From Pandoraea sp. PE-S2T-3 (lineage in GTDB: Bacteria; Pseudomonadota; Gammaproteobacteria; Burkholderiales; Burkholderiaceae), in the NCBI RefSeq assembly GCF_002179965.1, contig NZ_NGUQ01000016.1, forward strand, positions 1 through 64,000: DNA of 64,000 nt. The letters run 5' to 3'. Numbering within the stretch: the stretch's first letter is position 1; every line of letters starts with the position of its first letter. A program made the translations under genes and the position numbers. The notes under the pieces were generated by a model, which was given only the letters and a program-made list of their open reading frames with translations, was not told the DNA's origin and did not search any database. Positions 28,640 through 35,878 of this stretch are shown piece after piece.

Positions 28640-29281
28640 ATGGACGCGTTTAAAGATTTTTCGAAGGCTTTGGGTGCTGTCTTGTTATTGGCTGCGACCC
28701 TGATACTTGCGGTCCACCTAGGCATGAAACTGGAGGCGGATATGGGGGATGCGGGCAAGTCCCTTTCCGGTTGGGTCCAGGCCGTGGGGTCGATTGCTGC
28801 GATATTGGGGGCCGTGTACGTGACGCGGATGCAGATGGTCCACGTCGCCAAGAGCCGCCGAGCGGCTATCGTGGCTATCGGCGAGGCGGCCATGACGCGG
28901 GTGGATGAGGTTGAAAAGTTGGTCTCGGAGAAAAACCCGAGAGCTGCCCTTTTTGCCCGTTTTCCGACGTGGAGACTAGACCGCGTAATTTCGGCTTTTG
29001 ACGCCGCGCCAGTCCATGATATCCAGTCTGGCGACGGCGTCATTGCGTTTCTGGCGATACGCGAACACTTGGTGCTTCTACAAAAGGCGGTGAAAGAATG
29101 CACTGACGGCCCGGACAGCCATCCAAAATTTTCCGACGGCCTTCGAGCGCTCAGAGATCGTTATGAAAACGACGAATATCAAAAGCAGTTTGCTTATCTC
29201 GCGGAGACGTTAAAGACGAACGTGATGACGCAAGTCGGGGTAATTCGAGAGCATTTTTCTACCCTGCGAGGATGCCTATAG
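28640..29281 (+). CDS. Prophage membrane protein with two N-terminal TM helices
   Basis: This 213-residue protein has hydrophobic helices at about 10-28 (GAVLLLAATLILAVHLG) and 45-62 (WVQAVGSIAAILGAVYV), then a helical cytoplasmic domain to the end. No family is recognised. ATG 28640 follows CGGGGA; an ATG at 28604 lacks a ribosome-binding site. It stands alone, opposite to its neighbours, as exclusion or conversion genes often do; that role is a guess. Confidence 0.65.
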   Translation: MDAFKDFSKALGAVLLLAATLILAVHLGMKLEADMGDAGKSLSGWVQAVGSIAAILGAVYVTRMQMVHVAKSRRAAIVAIGEAAMTRVDEVEKLVSEKNPRAALFARFPTWRLDRVISAFDAAPVHDIQSGDGVIAFLAIREHLVLLQKAVKECTDGPDSHPKFSDGLRALRDRYENDEYQKQFAYLAETLKTNVMTQVGVIREHFSTLRGCL

Positions 29282-29292
29282 ACCCGTTGGCA

Positions 29293-29649
29293 TTACTCTC
29301 TTTTCGCCTGATTGGCGGCAATGGCGGCGCGGGCAAACGCAACGGCCAGACGAAAATGACTTCCGAATTTCCTGGAATCTTCGTCGCGATCTTCGGCTAC
29401 GCGCTCGAATAGCTGAAACAATTCTCTGTCCGTCATCTTGTCCCCGCCATCCGCCGACAGCCCTGCGCGGGCTTGCCAACCTTTGGCAAACAGATCGCGC
29501 TCCGTACGCATGGCCGGATCGTTCCAATCTGCTTGAAAGCTGGTCTGATATGCCTCAATAAGCGCAGGTGTACTGGACATCGTCTCCACCACTGAAGGCG
29601 GAGCCGGATCGGTATTCAGCCCTTCAGGGCGGGGGTCTTGGTAGCCCAT
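29293..29649 (-). CDS. Uncharacterised 118-residue phage protein
   Basis: No domain is recognised; the C-terminal half is helical and charged (TDRELFQLFERVAEDRDEDS). GAGGAGG precedes ATG 29649, and it directly follows rdgC (two-base gap), so it belongs to the leftward operon. Confidence 0.7.
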   Translation of the reverse strand: MGYQDPRPEGLNTDPAPPSVVETMSSTPALIEAYQTSFQADWNDPAMRTERDLFAKGWQARAGLSADGGDKMTDRELFQLFERVAEDRDEDSRKFGSHFRLAVAFARAAIAANQAKRE

Positions 29650-29651
29650 GC

Positions 29652-30548
29652 TTACGCCTCCTCGCGTTCGCCGCCCACGGCTTCGATCAGATCGTCGAGC
29701 AGTTTGGCAAGCTCACCGGTCATCAGCGCCACATCGGCGTCGAACTTCTCGGCTTCCCCTTCGGCCGTCGGATCGGCGGCGTCCTTGATGATGTCGAGCG
29801 GCGTCACGCGCTTGATCGCGAACGCATCGGTGAGCACGAACGAAATGCGGTCGTTCCACGTCATCGCTAGGCGCGTGGTGCGCTTTCCGCTCTGGATATG
29901 TTGGCGGACGTCCACGCCGTCGAGAGGGTGACGCACGTAACGCACGGCTGCCTTCTCGTCGGTATTCGAGCGCAGTTCCACGTCCTGATCGACCGTGAAG
30001 CCGCCCGGCGCTTCGTTACCGGCCAGCCATGACGTCATGACAGCGACCGGTGCCTCGTTGAGCTCAATGTTCTCGAGCGTGATGTCGAGCGTCTTGAGCA
30101 GCAGGCTGCGCACTTCGTCGGCCTTCGTCGGCGACGCGGCGTCGATCACCAGCCAGCGATTCACCGGATCGATCCACACGCGCGTGTCGCGACGAATGCC
30201 GAAGGCGCGCGGCAGCAGCTCGTCGGTGACCTGCTCCTTGAGTTCCTTCATCTGCTTGCGACCCGGCTTGAAGCCTTGCTGCTCTTCGAGGTCCGCCGCT
30301 TTCGCTCGAGTCACCTGGTTGATGACCGATGCAGGCAACAGCTTCTTCTCGGTGCGCAGCGCAAGGAGGATCTGACGATTCACGACATGCGCGAGTTCGC
30401 CGCCCTCACGCGGCGATGACCAGCCCGTGGTGTGCAGTTCCATCGCCGAGGGCTCACGGAACGCTTGCTTCTGAAGCAGTTCGTTCAGGCGTTCAGTGCT
30501 GAGGGTCCAGTCGGAGATGCGGAAAATCTGGAGGTTACGGAACCACAT
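29652..30548 (-). CDS. rdgC: Recombination-associated protein RdgC
   Basis: The 298-residue RdgC starts with [14 protein letters not shown] and contains GWSSPREGG and [19 protein letters not shown], all family signatures. RdgC forms a ring on double-stranded DNA and limits RecA filament activity. Carriage by a prophage in its early-left operon suggests control of recombination or of SOS-driven events. Length matches the chromosomal family. Confidence 0.95.
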   Translation of the reverse strand: MWFRNLQIFRISDWTLSTERLNELLQKQAFREPSAMELHTTGWSSPREGGELAHVVNRQILLALRTEKKLLPASVINQVTRAKAADLEEQQGFKPGRKQMKELKEQVTDELLPRAFGIRRDTRVWIDPVNRWLVIDAASPTKADEVRSLLLKTLDITLENIELNEAPVAVMTSWLAGNEAPGGFTVDQDVELRSNTDEKAAVRYVRHPLDGVDVRQHIQSGKRTTRLAMTWNDRISFVLTDAFAIKRVTPLDIIKDAADPTAEGEAEKFDADVALMTGELAKLLDDLIEAVGGEREEA

Positions 30549-30585
30549 GGGCTGTTTCCTTGCGTTGGTGGTGGGTCGGCGGCGC

Positions 30586-30810
30586 TCACTTGTCGCGGGG
30601 TGAGTCGGCCTTGATGAAGAAGGCGAGGGCGGCGATCAGGATGGACTCGTGCCGTTCGAGGGCGTCGCGGCGTGCCTGCTTGGCTTCAAATTCCTCGCGG
30701 ATGCGGGGTGATCCAGGGCGAGGCGGAAGTCGAGACGGCTGGTGATTCATGAGCGGCCGCAGTTCTTTCCACGCGCGTTCGGCTGCCGCTCGTTTTGCGG
30801 CTGACCTCAT
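30586..30810 (-). CDS. Uncharacterised 74-residue basic protein
   Basis: The product ([20 protein letters not shown]) is basic and helical with a hydrophobic patch ([10 protein letters not shown]) near the end. Its ATG overlaps the stop of the preceding small gene (ATGA), supporting a real coupled pair. Confidence 0.55.
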   Translation of the reverse strand: MRSAAKRAAAERAWKELRPLMNHQPSRLPPRPGSPRIREEFEAKQARRDALERHESILIAALAFFIKADSPRDK

Positions 30811-30941
30811 ACGCCGTGCTTCCACCTCACATAGAGGCAGGCGACGAGAAGAACGCCCCAGATCGTCCATGCGGCCGGCTGGTGAGCGCGAATCCACTTG
30901 TCGGCGCCGTTGACAGTCCAGATGAGGATGCGATCAAACAT
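30807..30941 (-). CDS. Tiny membrane protein (44 residues)
   Basis: The ORF encodes MFDRILIWTVNGADKWIRAH followed by one hydrophobic helix (AWTIWGVLLVACLYV) and a basic end. GAGGA precedes the ATG and the stop overlaps the next start. Function unknown. Confidence 0.6.
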   Translation of the reverse strand: MFDRILIWTVNGADKWIRAHQPAAWTIWGVLLVACLYVRWKHGV

Positions 30942-30949
30942 GGCGTTCC

Positions 30950-31066
30950 TCAGTGGGAGGCGTCGCCATACCCCATTCGGTAGGCGAGATCAGTGGAGAG
31001 GCAGGGGCGGCCGCACTTGGCGTCGTTCCAGCCGACCTGATATTGGCGAATTTCTGCTGCAAACAT
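30950..31066 (-). CDS. Tiny phage protein (38 residues)
   Basis: The ORF (MFAAEIRQYQVGWNDAKCGR, ending in GYGDASH) has a strong GGAGG at proper distance and lies eight bases before the 44-residue ORF. It is leftward in the early-left operon. Function unknown. Confidence 0.6.
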   Translation of the reverse strand: MFAAEIRQYQVGWNDAKCGRPCLSTDLAYRMGYGDASH

Positions 31067-31089
31067 GGGAATCCTCCAGAGAGGTTGGA

Positions 31090-31114
31090 AGGCCCCGGCA
31101 GAACACCGGGGCCT
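31090..31114 (-). terminator. Perfect 9-bp hairpin in the leftward operon
   Basis: AGGCCCCGG pairs with CCGGGGCCT around a 7-base loop. There is no strong T run, so it may be an attenuator or processing site between the tRNA genes and the small ORFs. Confidence 0.5.
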
Positions 31115-31213
31115 GCGGCTTTGACCATGTCCGCCATGGGCCTGTGAGCGTTCAGGCTCGCTCTACCGCGTTCTCAATGGGCAATCTCTCTTAGCCGATG
31201 GGCGCCAGATCCA

Positions 31214-31342
31214 CTAGCCATAGTCGATAGGCACGGCCGGATTAGGTGTTGGTCGAATGCGCCACCGGACCTGCCGGCCAAGGCGCGGGTACGCCACCGC
31301 TCGCGCCCAGAGGAGCGGCAGCAGGATCAAGATGATCGGCAT
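31214..31342 (-). CDS. Possible 42-residue membrane peptide after the tRNA pair
   Basis: The frame encodes MPIILILLPLLWARAVAYPR and then a basic tail. The hydrophobic N-terminus looks like a small membrane peptide, but no ribosome-binding site is visible and it starts only 13 bases after tRNA-Gly. Confidence 0.3.
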   Translation of the reverse strand: MPIILILLPLLWARAVAYPRLGRQVRWRIRPTPNPAVPIDYG

Positions 31343-31354
31343 GTGGAATGAGAA

Positions 31355-31428
31355 TGGAGCGGGCTACCGGGATCGAACCGGTGTACTCAGCTTGGAAGGC
31401 TGGTGCCTGACCACTCGGCCAAGCCCGC
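31355..31428 (-). tRNA. Prophage tRNA-Gly (TCC anticodon)
   Basis: The leftward cloverleaf has acceptor GCGGGCT/AGCCCGC, anticodon loop with TCC, T-arm GGTTCGATCC and encoded CCA. It reads GGA, a rare codon in this GC-rich setting. Confidence 0.92.
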
Positions 31429-31433
31429 GAAGA

Positions 31434-31510
31434 TGGCGCCCCCTGTAGGATTCGAACCCACAACCTGACGGCCTAGAACACCGATGCTCTATCCATTGAG
31501 CTAAGGGGGC
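31434..31510 (-). tRNA. Prophage tRNA-Arg (TCT anticodon)
   Basis: The acceptor GCCCCCT/AGGGGGC, loop GTTCTAG with anticodon TCT, T-arm TTCGAATCC and encoded CCA are clear. The anticodon stem has four good pairs and one mismatch. It reads AGA, a rare codon in such hosts. It lies five bases from tRNA-Gly and would be co-transcribed. Confidence 0.9.
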
Positions 31511-31649
31511 AGAAGTGGAGTTCACCCTCAAGAGAGCAGACCCGAGATCCTGAGCAGATCGGGGAAGTGGGATACGGGCTATTTAACGTCGCTGCGCCGA
31601 CGCCGGGTCTGCTCACTTGAAGGTTGCCCGCCGAAGCGGGCGGCGCTGC

Positions 31650-31889
31650 TCATTCGCTCCAGTAGCTCATTTCGACGTCGGCAGTACCTTCCGGGTCGCC
31701 TTCGCGATCCCAGTCGACGCGCTGTTCGAAGCAGGCTTCGGCCATGTCGATCGCTACCTCTTTGGTGACACCGCCGCGATCCTGAAAGCGCTTCACGCAA
31801 CGTGCCTTCCAGTCCTCGTCCGTGATGTCGGGCAGCGACGCCAAGTGCTTGTCGTGGTTCTCTTTGTTCTTCATTTCTTCAACGCCCAT
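31650..31889 (-). CDS. Uncharacterised acidic 79-residue phage protein
   Basis: The product (MKNKENHDKHLASLPDITDE, then CVKRFQDRGGVTKEVAIDMA) is acidic and helical with no recognised domain. AGGAG precedes ATG 31889. It lies upstream of the phage tRNAs in the leftward operon. Confidence 0.65.
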   Translation of the reverse strand: MGVEEMKNKENHDKHLASLPDITDEDWKARCVKRFQDRGGVTKEVAIDMAEACFEQRVDWDREGDPEGTADVEMSYWSE

Positions 31890-31980
31890 CTGTCGCTCCT
31901 AGTCCGTAAAGGGGTGCCGCACTCTGGCGGCCGTCACGCCTACGTCATCGGGGGCGTTCCCTCGCCGGGGAGGTGTTCGG

Positions 31981-32181
31981 TTACGCAGCGTTGCGAAGCT
32001 GAGTTTCAGTGGGACGCTTCAGGCTCCCGATATCAATCGAACCAACGCTGCGTTTGGTCCCGGCCTCGGTAAGCGAAAGAGTGGCATTGAACCCGTCAAC
32101 ACCCTCGACCGTGTAGACGGAGCCCTCGTCCAAGCTGTTCACCGCGACCTTCATCCCAACCGCGACTTCTTTCGATTTCAT
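31981..32181 (-). CDS. Small beta-rich phage protein (66 residues)
   Basis: The product begins MKSKEVAVGMKVAVNSLDEG and has alternating beta strands (SVYTVEGVDGFNATLSLTEA) like small SH3/KOW folds; no family is assigned. GAGAGAA precedes the ATG. It may be the first real gene of the leftward early operon driven from the 32.5-kb operator. Confidence 0.6.
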   Translation of the reverse strand: MKSKEVAVGMKVAVNSLDEGSVYTVEGVDGFNATLSLTEAGTKRSVGSIDIGSLKRPTETQLRNAA

Positions 32182-32450
32182 GGGTTCTCTCCTCGTGTAT
32201 ATGGCGCGACTCTCGAGAAGAAAGCCGCCTCAGATACATCACACGCAGTGCCCCGGCTACACCCGGCTAACCGGCTCCGGGGTCTCCTGCGTTTTGTGTC
32301 GATTACCTCGCCATCGACACGATGAGTGGGCGCCGCGATGTATTGCGGAAGCCAGCCAAACCAGTTGGCCAACCATTTCCGCGTTTCCAACCTACTCATC
32401 CACGCGTGTGGGAGATGTGTGCGCATGGCGGCGCTATGGCCGCGTGACAC
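32178..32450 (-). CDS. Doubtful 90-residue ORF upstream of the 66-residue gene
   Basis: The ORF ends with an ATGA overlap on the following gene, but its composition is rich in Arg and Ser and not protein-like, and no ribosome-binding site is clear. This stretch may instead be a leader with an antitermination (nut-like) site. Confidence 0.25.
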   Translation of the reverse strand: MSRGHSAAMRTHLPHAWMSRLETRKWLANWFGWLPQYIAAPTHRVDGEVIDTKRRRPRSRLAGCSRGTACDVSEAAFFSRVAPYTRGENP

Positions 32451-32526
32451 CTTTTATCCGTCGAATTTTTAGAGAGCACCCGAGAGGTCGGGCGGGCAGC
32501 GATGTGTGCTGCGGTGATTGAATAAT

Positions 32527-32560
32527 CACATATGTGATTTGGTGAGTCAACACATTTGTG
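32527..32560. promoter_or_regulatory. Distal repressor operator pair (left)
   Basis: CACATATGTG (32527-32536, inside the 16-base palindrome AATCACATATGTGATT) and CACATTTGTG (32551-32560) lie 24 bases apart centre to centre. The same element with the same spacing lies between cI and cro at 35105-35138. It sits between the leftward early genes and the rightward 32673 gene, so it should control a pL-like promoter. Confidence 0.7.
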
Positions 32561-32672
32561 ATTTTTGTCGAGGAAATTTGTAACTCCCTTGAGATTCGGC
32601 AGCATTCAAGGTGATCGCCCGAGCGGCCCTGCCTCTACAATTGGCGTTTCCATGAATCCGCAGTGAACGGCA

Positions 32673-33578
32673 ATGGACGACGACGAGATCAATTCGCTTT
32701 CGGAACGGATTTGGCAAGAGACCGGGGACGTTCGACTCTATCTCGACGCGCTGAGAGAAGAACAGCGCTCCCGTTCCCCAATCACTGCCGCGAAGGCGAA
32801 GAAAAAGGCTGTAAAAAAGACGAATTCGATCAAAAAGCTCGATGCGTCGAGGGCGCTCCGGCGCTCGCAGGCATTCCTAGCGTTTGTGACTATTGTCGAG
32901 AGCAAGGGAGTTCGCGCCGACGGGGTGGATGAGAGCCTACTGATCAACGTGTGGGCAAACGAGCGCTGGGACCAAGTGCCGTTGTCTGTTGGGAAATTGA
33001 TTCGTGATGATCAGGAAGTGAAGGCGGCCTTTCACGCTTTTGCGTCCATTTCCTCCAATTGCGGGAGTACCCCATTGGCGCTTCGTCCACAGACCAAGTT
33101 GAACAAGCGCTATGGTTTGCGGATGGCAGACTTGTCCATGCGTACTTTTATGCGCGCGGCTTCGGAACACCTGAGGAAGCTCCGTCTTCTTGAGTCAGCT
33201 ATCGAGCGTTTGGACCAACTTTCCTTACAGGAACTTCAGAGCTTAGAAGTTAGCGGCGATGACGTTGCTAGACGCATTGCAGCACTTACATTTCGCATAT
33301 CGGATGAGATAAAACGACGGGAGGCGCAACGCGGTGGGGAGGCAAAACGTGAGAAGTTTGCGCCGGTCCGTCAGTACGCCTTGGATTTGGCGAATCGAGG
33401 TAGTTTTCCCAGCCGCAGACAGGCGGTATTAGCCATCAAAAGTGGAGTGCTAGCGTTTGCCAAAACGCTCGATGGCGTTTCCATGAGCGAGCAGCAGGCC
33501 GAAAAAACGATAGACGGTTGGCTTAAGGACCTAGGCTATACCCCATCTACAGGCAAACAGGGTACGTCAGGTGGCTAA
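32673..33578 (+). CDS. Uncharacterised 301-residue protein in the immunity region
   Basis: I do not recognise this protein. It has an acidic start (MDDDEINSLSERIWQETGDV), a Lys-rich linker (KAKKKAVKKTNSIKK, about 40-54) and a helical body with a possible C-terminal DNA-binding helix pair. It has lower GC than its neighbours and lies between the left operator and cI, a usual place for cargo genes expressed in the lysogen. Confidence 0.6.
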   Translation: MDDDEINSLSERIWQETGDVRLYLDALREEQRSRSPITAAKAKKKAVKKTNSIKKLDASRALRRSQAFLAFVTIVESKGVRADGVDESLLINVWANERWDQVPLSVGKLIRDDQEVKAAFHAFASISSNCGSTPLALRPQTKLNKRYGLRMADLSMRTFMRAASEHLRKLRLLESAIERLDQLSLQELQSLEVSGDDVARRIAALTFRISDEIKRREAQRGGEAKREKFAPVRQYALDLANRGSFPSRRQAVLAIKSGVLAFAKTLDGVSMSEQQAEKTIDGWLKDLGYTPSTGKQGTSGG

Positions 33579-33643
33579 CGTGCTATGCCTACTCCAGCAC
33601 GAACTATCTTCCTTTCGGTGATGTAACCACCATGCAGCCATGA

Positions 33644-33664
33644 GCTCTCGGATCGGCCGAGAGC
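33644..33664. repeat. Perfect 8-bp stem-loop before the KilA-N gene
   Basis: GCTCTCGG (33644-33651) pairs with CCGAGAGC (33657-33664) around ATCGG. It lies between ATG 33640 and ATG 33682 of the same frame, so it may be a translational or transcriptional control element, and favours the downstream start. Confidence 0.5.
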
Positions 33665-33681
33665 GATCACCGAGAGTGAAC

Positions 33682-34344
33682 ATGGCGGTTTCTAATCCCA
33701 TCTTCCTTGCAGAATACCAAGGACTTGCGGTCCCCTTTCTGGGGGACGGCTGGTTCAATGCGACTGTTGCTGCCAAACGCTTCGAAAAGCGTGTTGACAA
33801 TTGGCTTCGCCTCGACGAAACGAAGACATATATCGCGGCGCTGACCGAAATGATAAATCCCTCACATCTGAGGGATTTTGTGCGTACTCAGCGTGGGCGC
33901 AATGGCGGTACATGGATGCACCCGAAGCTAGGTGTCGTGTTTGCGCGTTGGTGCGACGTGCGTTTTGCCGTCTGGTGCGACATCCAGATCGAACAGATCC
34001 TCCGCGGCGGCGTAACGATCTGGGATAAGGCTTGCTGTGAGCAAAGCACTACCAATGATCGCGAGGCCCTGCTCATCGCCGCTGCGGCGCTGGTGGCTCG
34101 TCACCGGCTGTCATACAGCGCCGTCTACAAGGCGCTCAACACTTTTTCGGGCGTGACCCACGCGAGAGAAATGACGTGCGGACAGGTTCTTGAGAGCACG
34201 GCATTCGCGGATCGATTGTTAAAGGGAGTGTCGTCCAGTGCTGATCACGCGCGTTTCGCGCTACAGATCGCAGGTGATGGCTTCGATGGGACTCAATTGC
34301 TCCTGAGCTTGAAGTTTGCTGTGCCTAGCGACGAATCGCATTGA
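33682..34344 (+). CDS. KilA-N domain protein (antirepressor-like DNA-binding)
   Basis: This 220-residue protein has the KilA-N (APSES-like) domain at about 1-110: DGWFNATVAAKRFEKRVDNW, then GRNGGTWMHPKLGVVFARWC and WCDIQIEQILRG. KilA-N proteins of phages and poxviruses bind nucleic acid and are often antirepressors. The C-terminal part is unassigned. ATG 33682 was chosen over 33640 because the domain begins close to it. Confidence 0.8.
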   Translation: MAVSNPIFLAEYQGLAVPFLGDGWFNATVAAKRFEKRVDNWLRLDETKTYIAALTEMINPSHLRDFVRTQRGRNGGTWMHPKLGVVFARWCDVRFAVWCDIQIEQILRGGVTIWDKACCEQSTTNDREALLIAAAALVARHRLSYSAVYKALNTFSGVTHAREMTCGQVLESTAFADRLLKGVSSSADHARFALQIAGDGFDGTQLLLSLKFAVPSDESH

Positions 34345-34375
34345 TCTTGAATAAATCCAAGAAATACGGATAAAC

Positions 34376-34395
34376 TACTGTTCATATATACAGTA
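34376..34395 (+). promoter_or_regulatory. LexA (SOS) box
   Basis: TACTGTTCATATATACAGTA fits the CTGT-N8-ACAG LexA consensus with 6-base perfect arms (8-base in the extended form ACTACTGT/ACAGTAGT, 34374-34397). A -35/-10 pair, TTGAAT and TAAACT, lies just before and overlaps it. The first gene start downstream is GTG 34427. Confidence 0.8.
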
Positions 34396-34426
34396 GTCTT
34401 AACGAAAACTCGAAGAGGGCCTAGCT

Positions 34427-34741
34427 GTGACGAATAGTGGTGCGTCCCAAATCCGCTGTAAGCCAGGGGACTTAGCGCGAATCAAGAAGGCATGGAACGA
34501 GCTGCTAGAAGGTCGGCTGGTGTTCATCCGTCGAGCATATTCGTCAACAGAATGGTTAGTCTACTTGCTTGATGGCCCGGCCTTTGCTGTGAGTGAGGAC
34601 AGGTGCCACTTGGTTGTGGCACGCGCCATGATCGCCGACGATTGGGCTTTAGAGCCGCTCCATGGCACTCGCCCCGAATCTGCTGGGGACGTTACGGATT
34701 CAGGCGACCAATTGGTTCACCGTCCTGCGGAAGTAATCTGA
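34427..34741 (+). CDS. SOS-controlled small protein convergent with cI (antirepressor candidate)
   Basis: The 104-residue product (KPGDLARIKKAWNELLEGRL, then RRAYSSTEWLVYLLDGPAFA) looks like a small beta-rich domain with an acidic tail; no family is recognised. The GTG start follows GAAGAGGG. It lies 31 bases after a LexA box, and its 3' end overlaps the oppositely oriented cI gene by 50 bases. The position and control match Tum-type antirepressors, but sequence similarity to them is not evident. Confidence 0.65.
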   Translation: MTNSGASQIRCKPGDLARIKKAWNELLEGRLVFIRRAYSSTEWLVYLLDGPAFAVSEDRCHLVVARAMIADDWALEPLHGTRPESAGDVTDSGDQLVHRPAEVI

Positions 34742-35078
34742 GCATCAAATTAAACGTTTGGGCTGCTTCGCCGGCCTGATCTGCCTGCAATATGGCGTCA
34801 ATTAATTCTCTCGCCGCGTCGCTCGCGGCCGCGATCGCGGCTTCGTAGCTCTTCTTTGATCCCGTGCTCACGCCGGGCGACCCGGTCCCCTCAGCAAGCC
34901 AGAGAGCATTTACCCCGAGCACCTCTGCAATCTGAGGGAGCCGCCGCGCCGTATTTCTGGTGCCGGACTCTAGATTTCCAATCGTTGATTGAGAAACGCC
35001 CGCCTTCGCCCCGAGTTGATCTTGGGAGAGGCCGGCGTTTGTTCGTGCCCATCTGAGGCGTTCGGCGAGTGAGTACAT
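34692..35078 (-). CDS. CI-like prophage repressor without self-cleavage domain
   Basis: The 128-residue protein has an N-terminal XRE helix-turn-helix (about 4-62: LRWARTNAGLSQDQLGAKAG, SQSTIGNLESGTRNT, VLGVNALWLAEGTG). The usual S24 peptidase domain of LexA-like repressors is absent, replaced by a short helical tail. It would bind the paired operators at 35105-35138 and 32527-32560. RecA-stimulated autocleavage is therefore not expected. Confidence 0.85.
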   Translation of the reverse strand: MYSLAERLRWARTNAGLSQDQLGAKAGVSQSTIGNLESGTRNTARRLPQIAEVLGVNALWLAEGTGSPGVSTGSKKSYEAAIAAASDAARELIDAILQADQAGEAAQTFNLMLRLLPQDGEPIGRLNP

Positions 35079-35104
35079 AACACAATCGTAATAGAGTAGG
35101 CCAT

Positions 35105-35138
35105 TTCATTTGTGTTGACTTGAATAAACACAAATGTG
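35105..35138. promoter_or_regulatory. Repressor operator pair between cI and cro
   Basis: TTCATTTGTG (35105-35114) and CACAAATGTG (35129-35138) are 24 bases apart centre to centre. The outer parts also form the inverted repeat CATTTGTGTT/AACACAAATG. The pair lies 27 bases from the cI start and 13 from the cro start. Confidence 0.75.
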
Positions 35139-35150
35139 ATACTTGCTTGT

Positions 35151-35441
35151 ATGGACATCCAAAAAACAATTTCTGACCTTTTGAGAACTGGGCTTACCCA
35201 AGCGCAGCTCGCTGGGCTGATTCCGTGCTCGCAATCGCTCATTTCTGCGCTTTTGTCAGGAAAGCGTGGCGAGAGGGTGTCGTATTCGATCGCGATTCGT
35301 GTCGCGGAATTGCACCGTGAGAGGTGCGGAGTCGATGCGCGAGATAAATCCCGCCACCGATCGAGCGCCGACGCTGCAAGAGACAGCGCGGGCGCAAAAC
35401 TTGAATGTGTTGGGGGCGGCGCTTCTGGAGAGGGCGAATGA
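35151..35441 (+). CDS. Cro-like regulator
   Basis: The 96-residue protein has a compact helix-turn-helix (ISDLLRTGLTQAQLAGLIPC, SQSLISALLSGKRGERVSY) and a low-complexity tail after about residue 62. Divergence from cI across a shared operator is the classic Cro arrangement. It would turn off cI and early genes during lytic growth. Confidence 0.75.
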   Translation: MDIQKTISDLLRTGLTQAQLAGLIPCSQSLISALLSGKRGERVSYSIAIRVAELHRERCGVDARDKSRHRSSADAARDSAGAKLECVGGGASGEGE

Positions 35442-35502
35442 ACGAAGCGCATTCGATTCGGCTTTGCGTGAGATCCGAAAAATTGGAGCTGGCGCTGCGT
35501 GA
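35335..35502 (+). CDS. Possible 55-residue ORF overlapping cro
   Basis: The product (MREINPATDRAPTLQETARA) is helical and charged, with GGAG before its ATG. It overlaps the low-complexity tail of cro in another frame by 107 bases; either reading could be the expressed one. Confidence 0.35.
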   Translation: MREINPATDRAPTLQETARAQNLNVLGAALLERANERSAFDSALREIRKIGAGAA

Positions 35503-35512
35503 TCTTGCAGGT

Positions 35513-35722
35513 CTAGCGGAACGCCTTCCGAATGTTGTCCAGAGCTTTTTTGATGGCCTGCTCGGCAGCTCGGATCTCGTCTGCTTTCACAGCAGTGATG
35601 GCGCCGCAGGAACGGCAGGTGAGATCTGGATTCGTCTTGAGCCGTCGGATCGTCTCCTTGGACTTCTGGCCGCATTTCCCACAGGGAATCTCGACGGTTT
35701 GGGAGTCCAGGCTGAAGGTCAT
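35513..35722 (-). CDS. Zinc-ribbon phage protein (69 residues)
   Basis: Two CxxC pairs (CGKCGQKSKETIRRLK and CRSCGAITAVKA) form a zinc ribbon, followed by a helical tail. AGGAG precedes ATG 35722. Small ribbon proteins of this kind are common near phage regulatory regions and probably bind nucleic acid. A rightward open frame on the other strand (35438-35734) is its shadow. Confidence 0.75.
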   Translation of the reverse strand: MTFSLDSQTVEIPCGKCGQKSKETIRRLKTNPDLTCRSCGAITAVKADEIRAAEQAIKKALDNIRKAFR

Positions 35723-35878
35723 GAGCACTCCTAGATTGAGTGAACTGGTTGTGTGGAAACACCATTCTCGCATGACGGTGAGTGCTCATCTTTATCTCGC
35801 AGGGTGTGAATTTCATGCCTTGCATCGTAGGCAAATCAGCGTGCAACAGCACGCAACTTAGATTGAGGGAGGTTGAAC

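Noticed and set aside
35438-35734. Rightward frame after cro overlapping the zinc-ribbon gene
   Set aside because: The opposite strand encodes a clear CxxC/CxxC ribbon with AGGAG; the rightward reading is its shadow.
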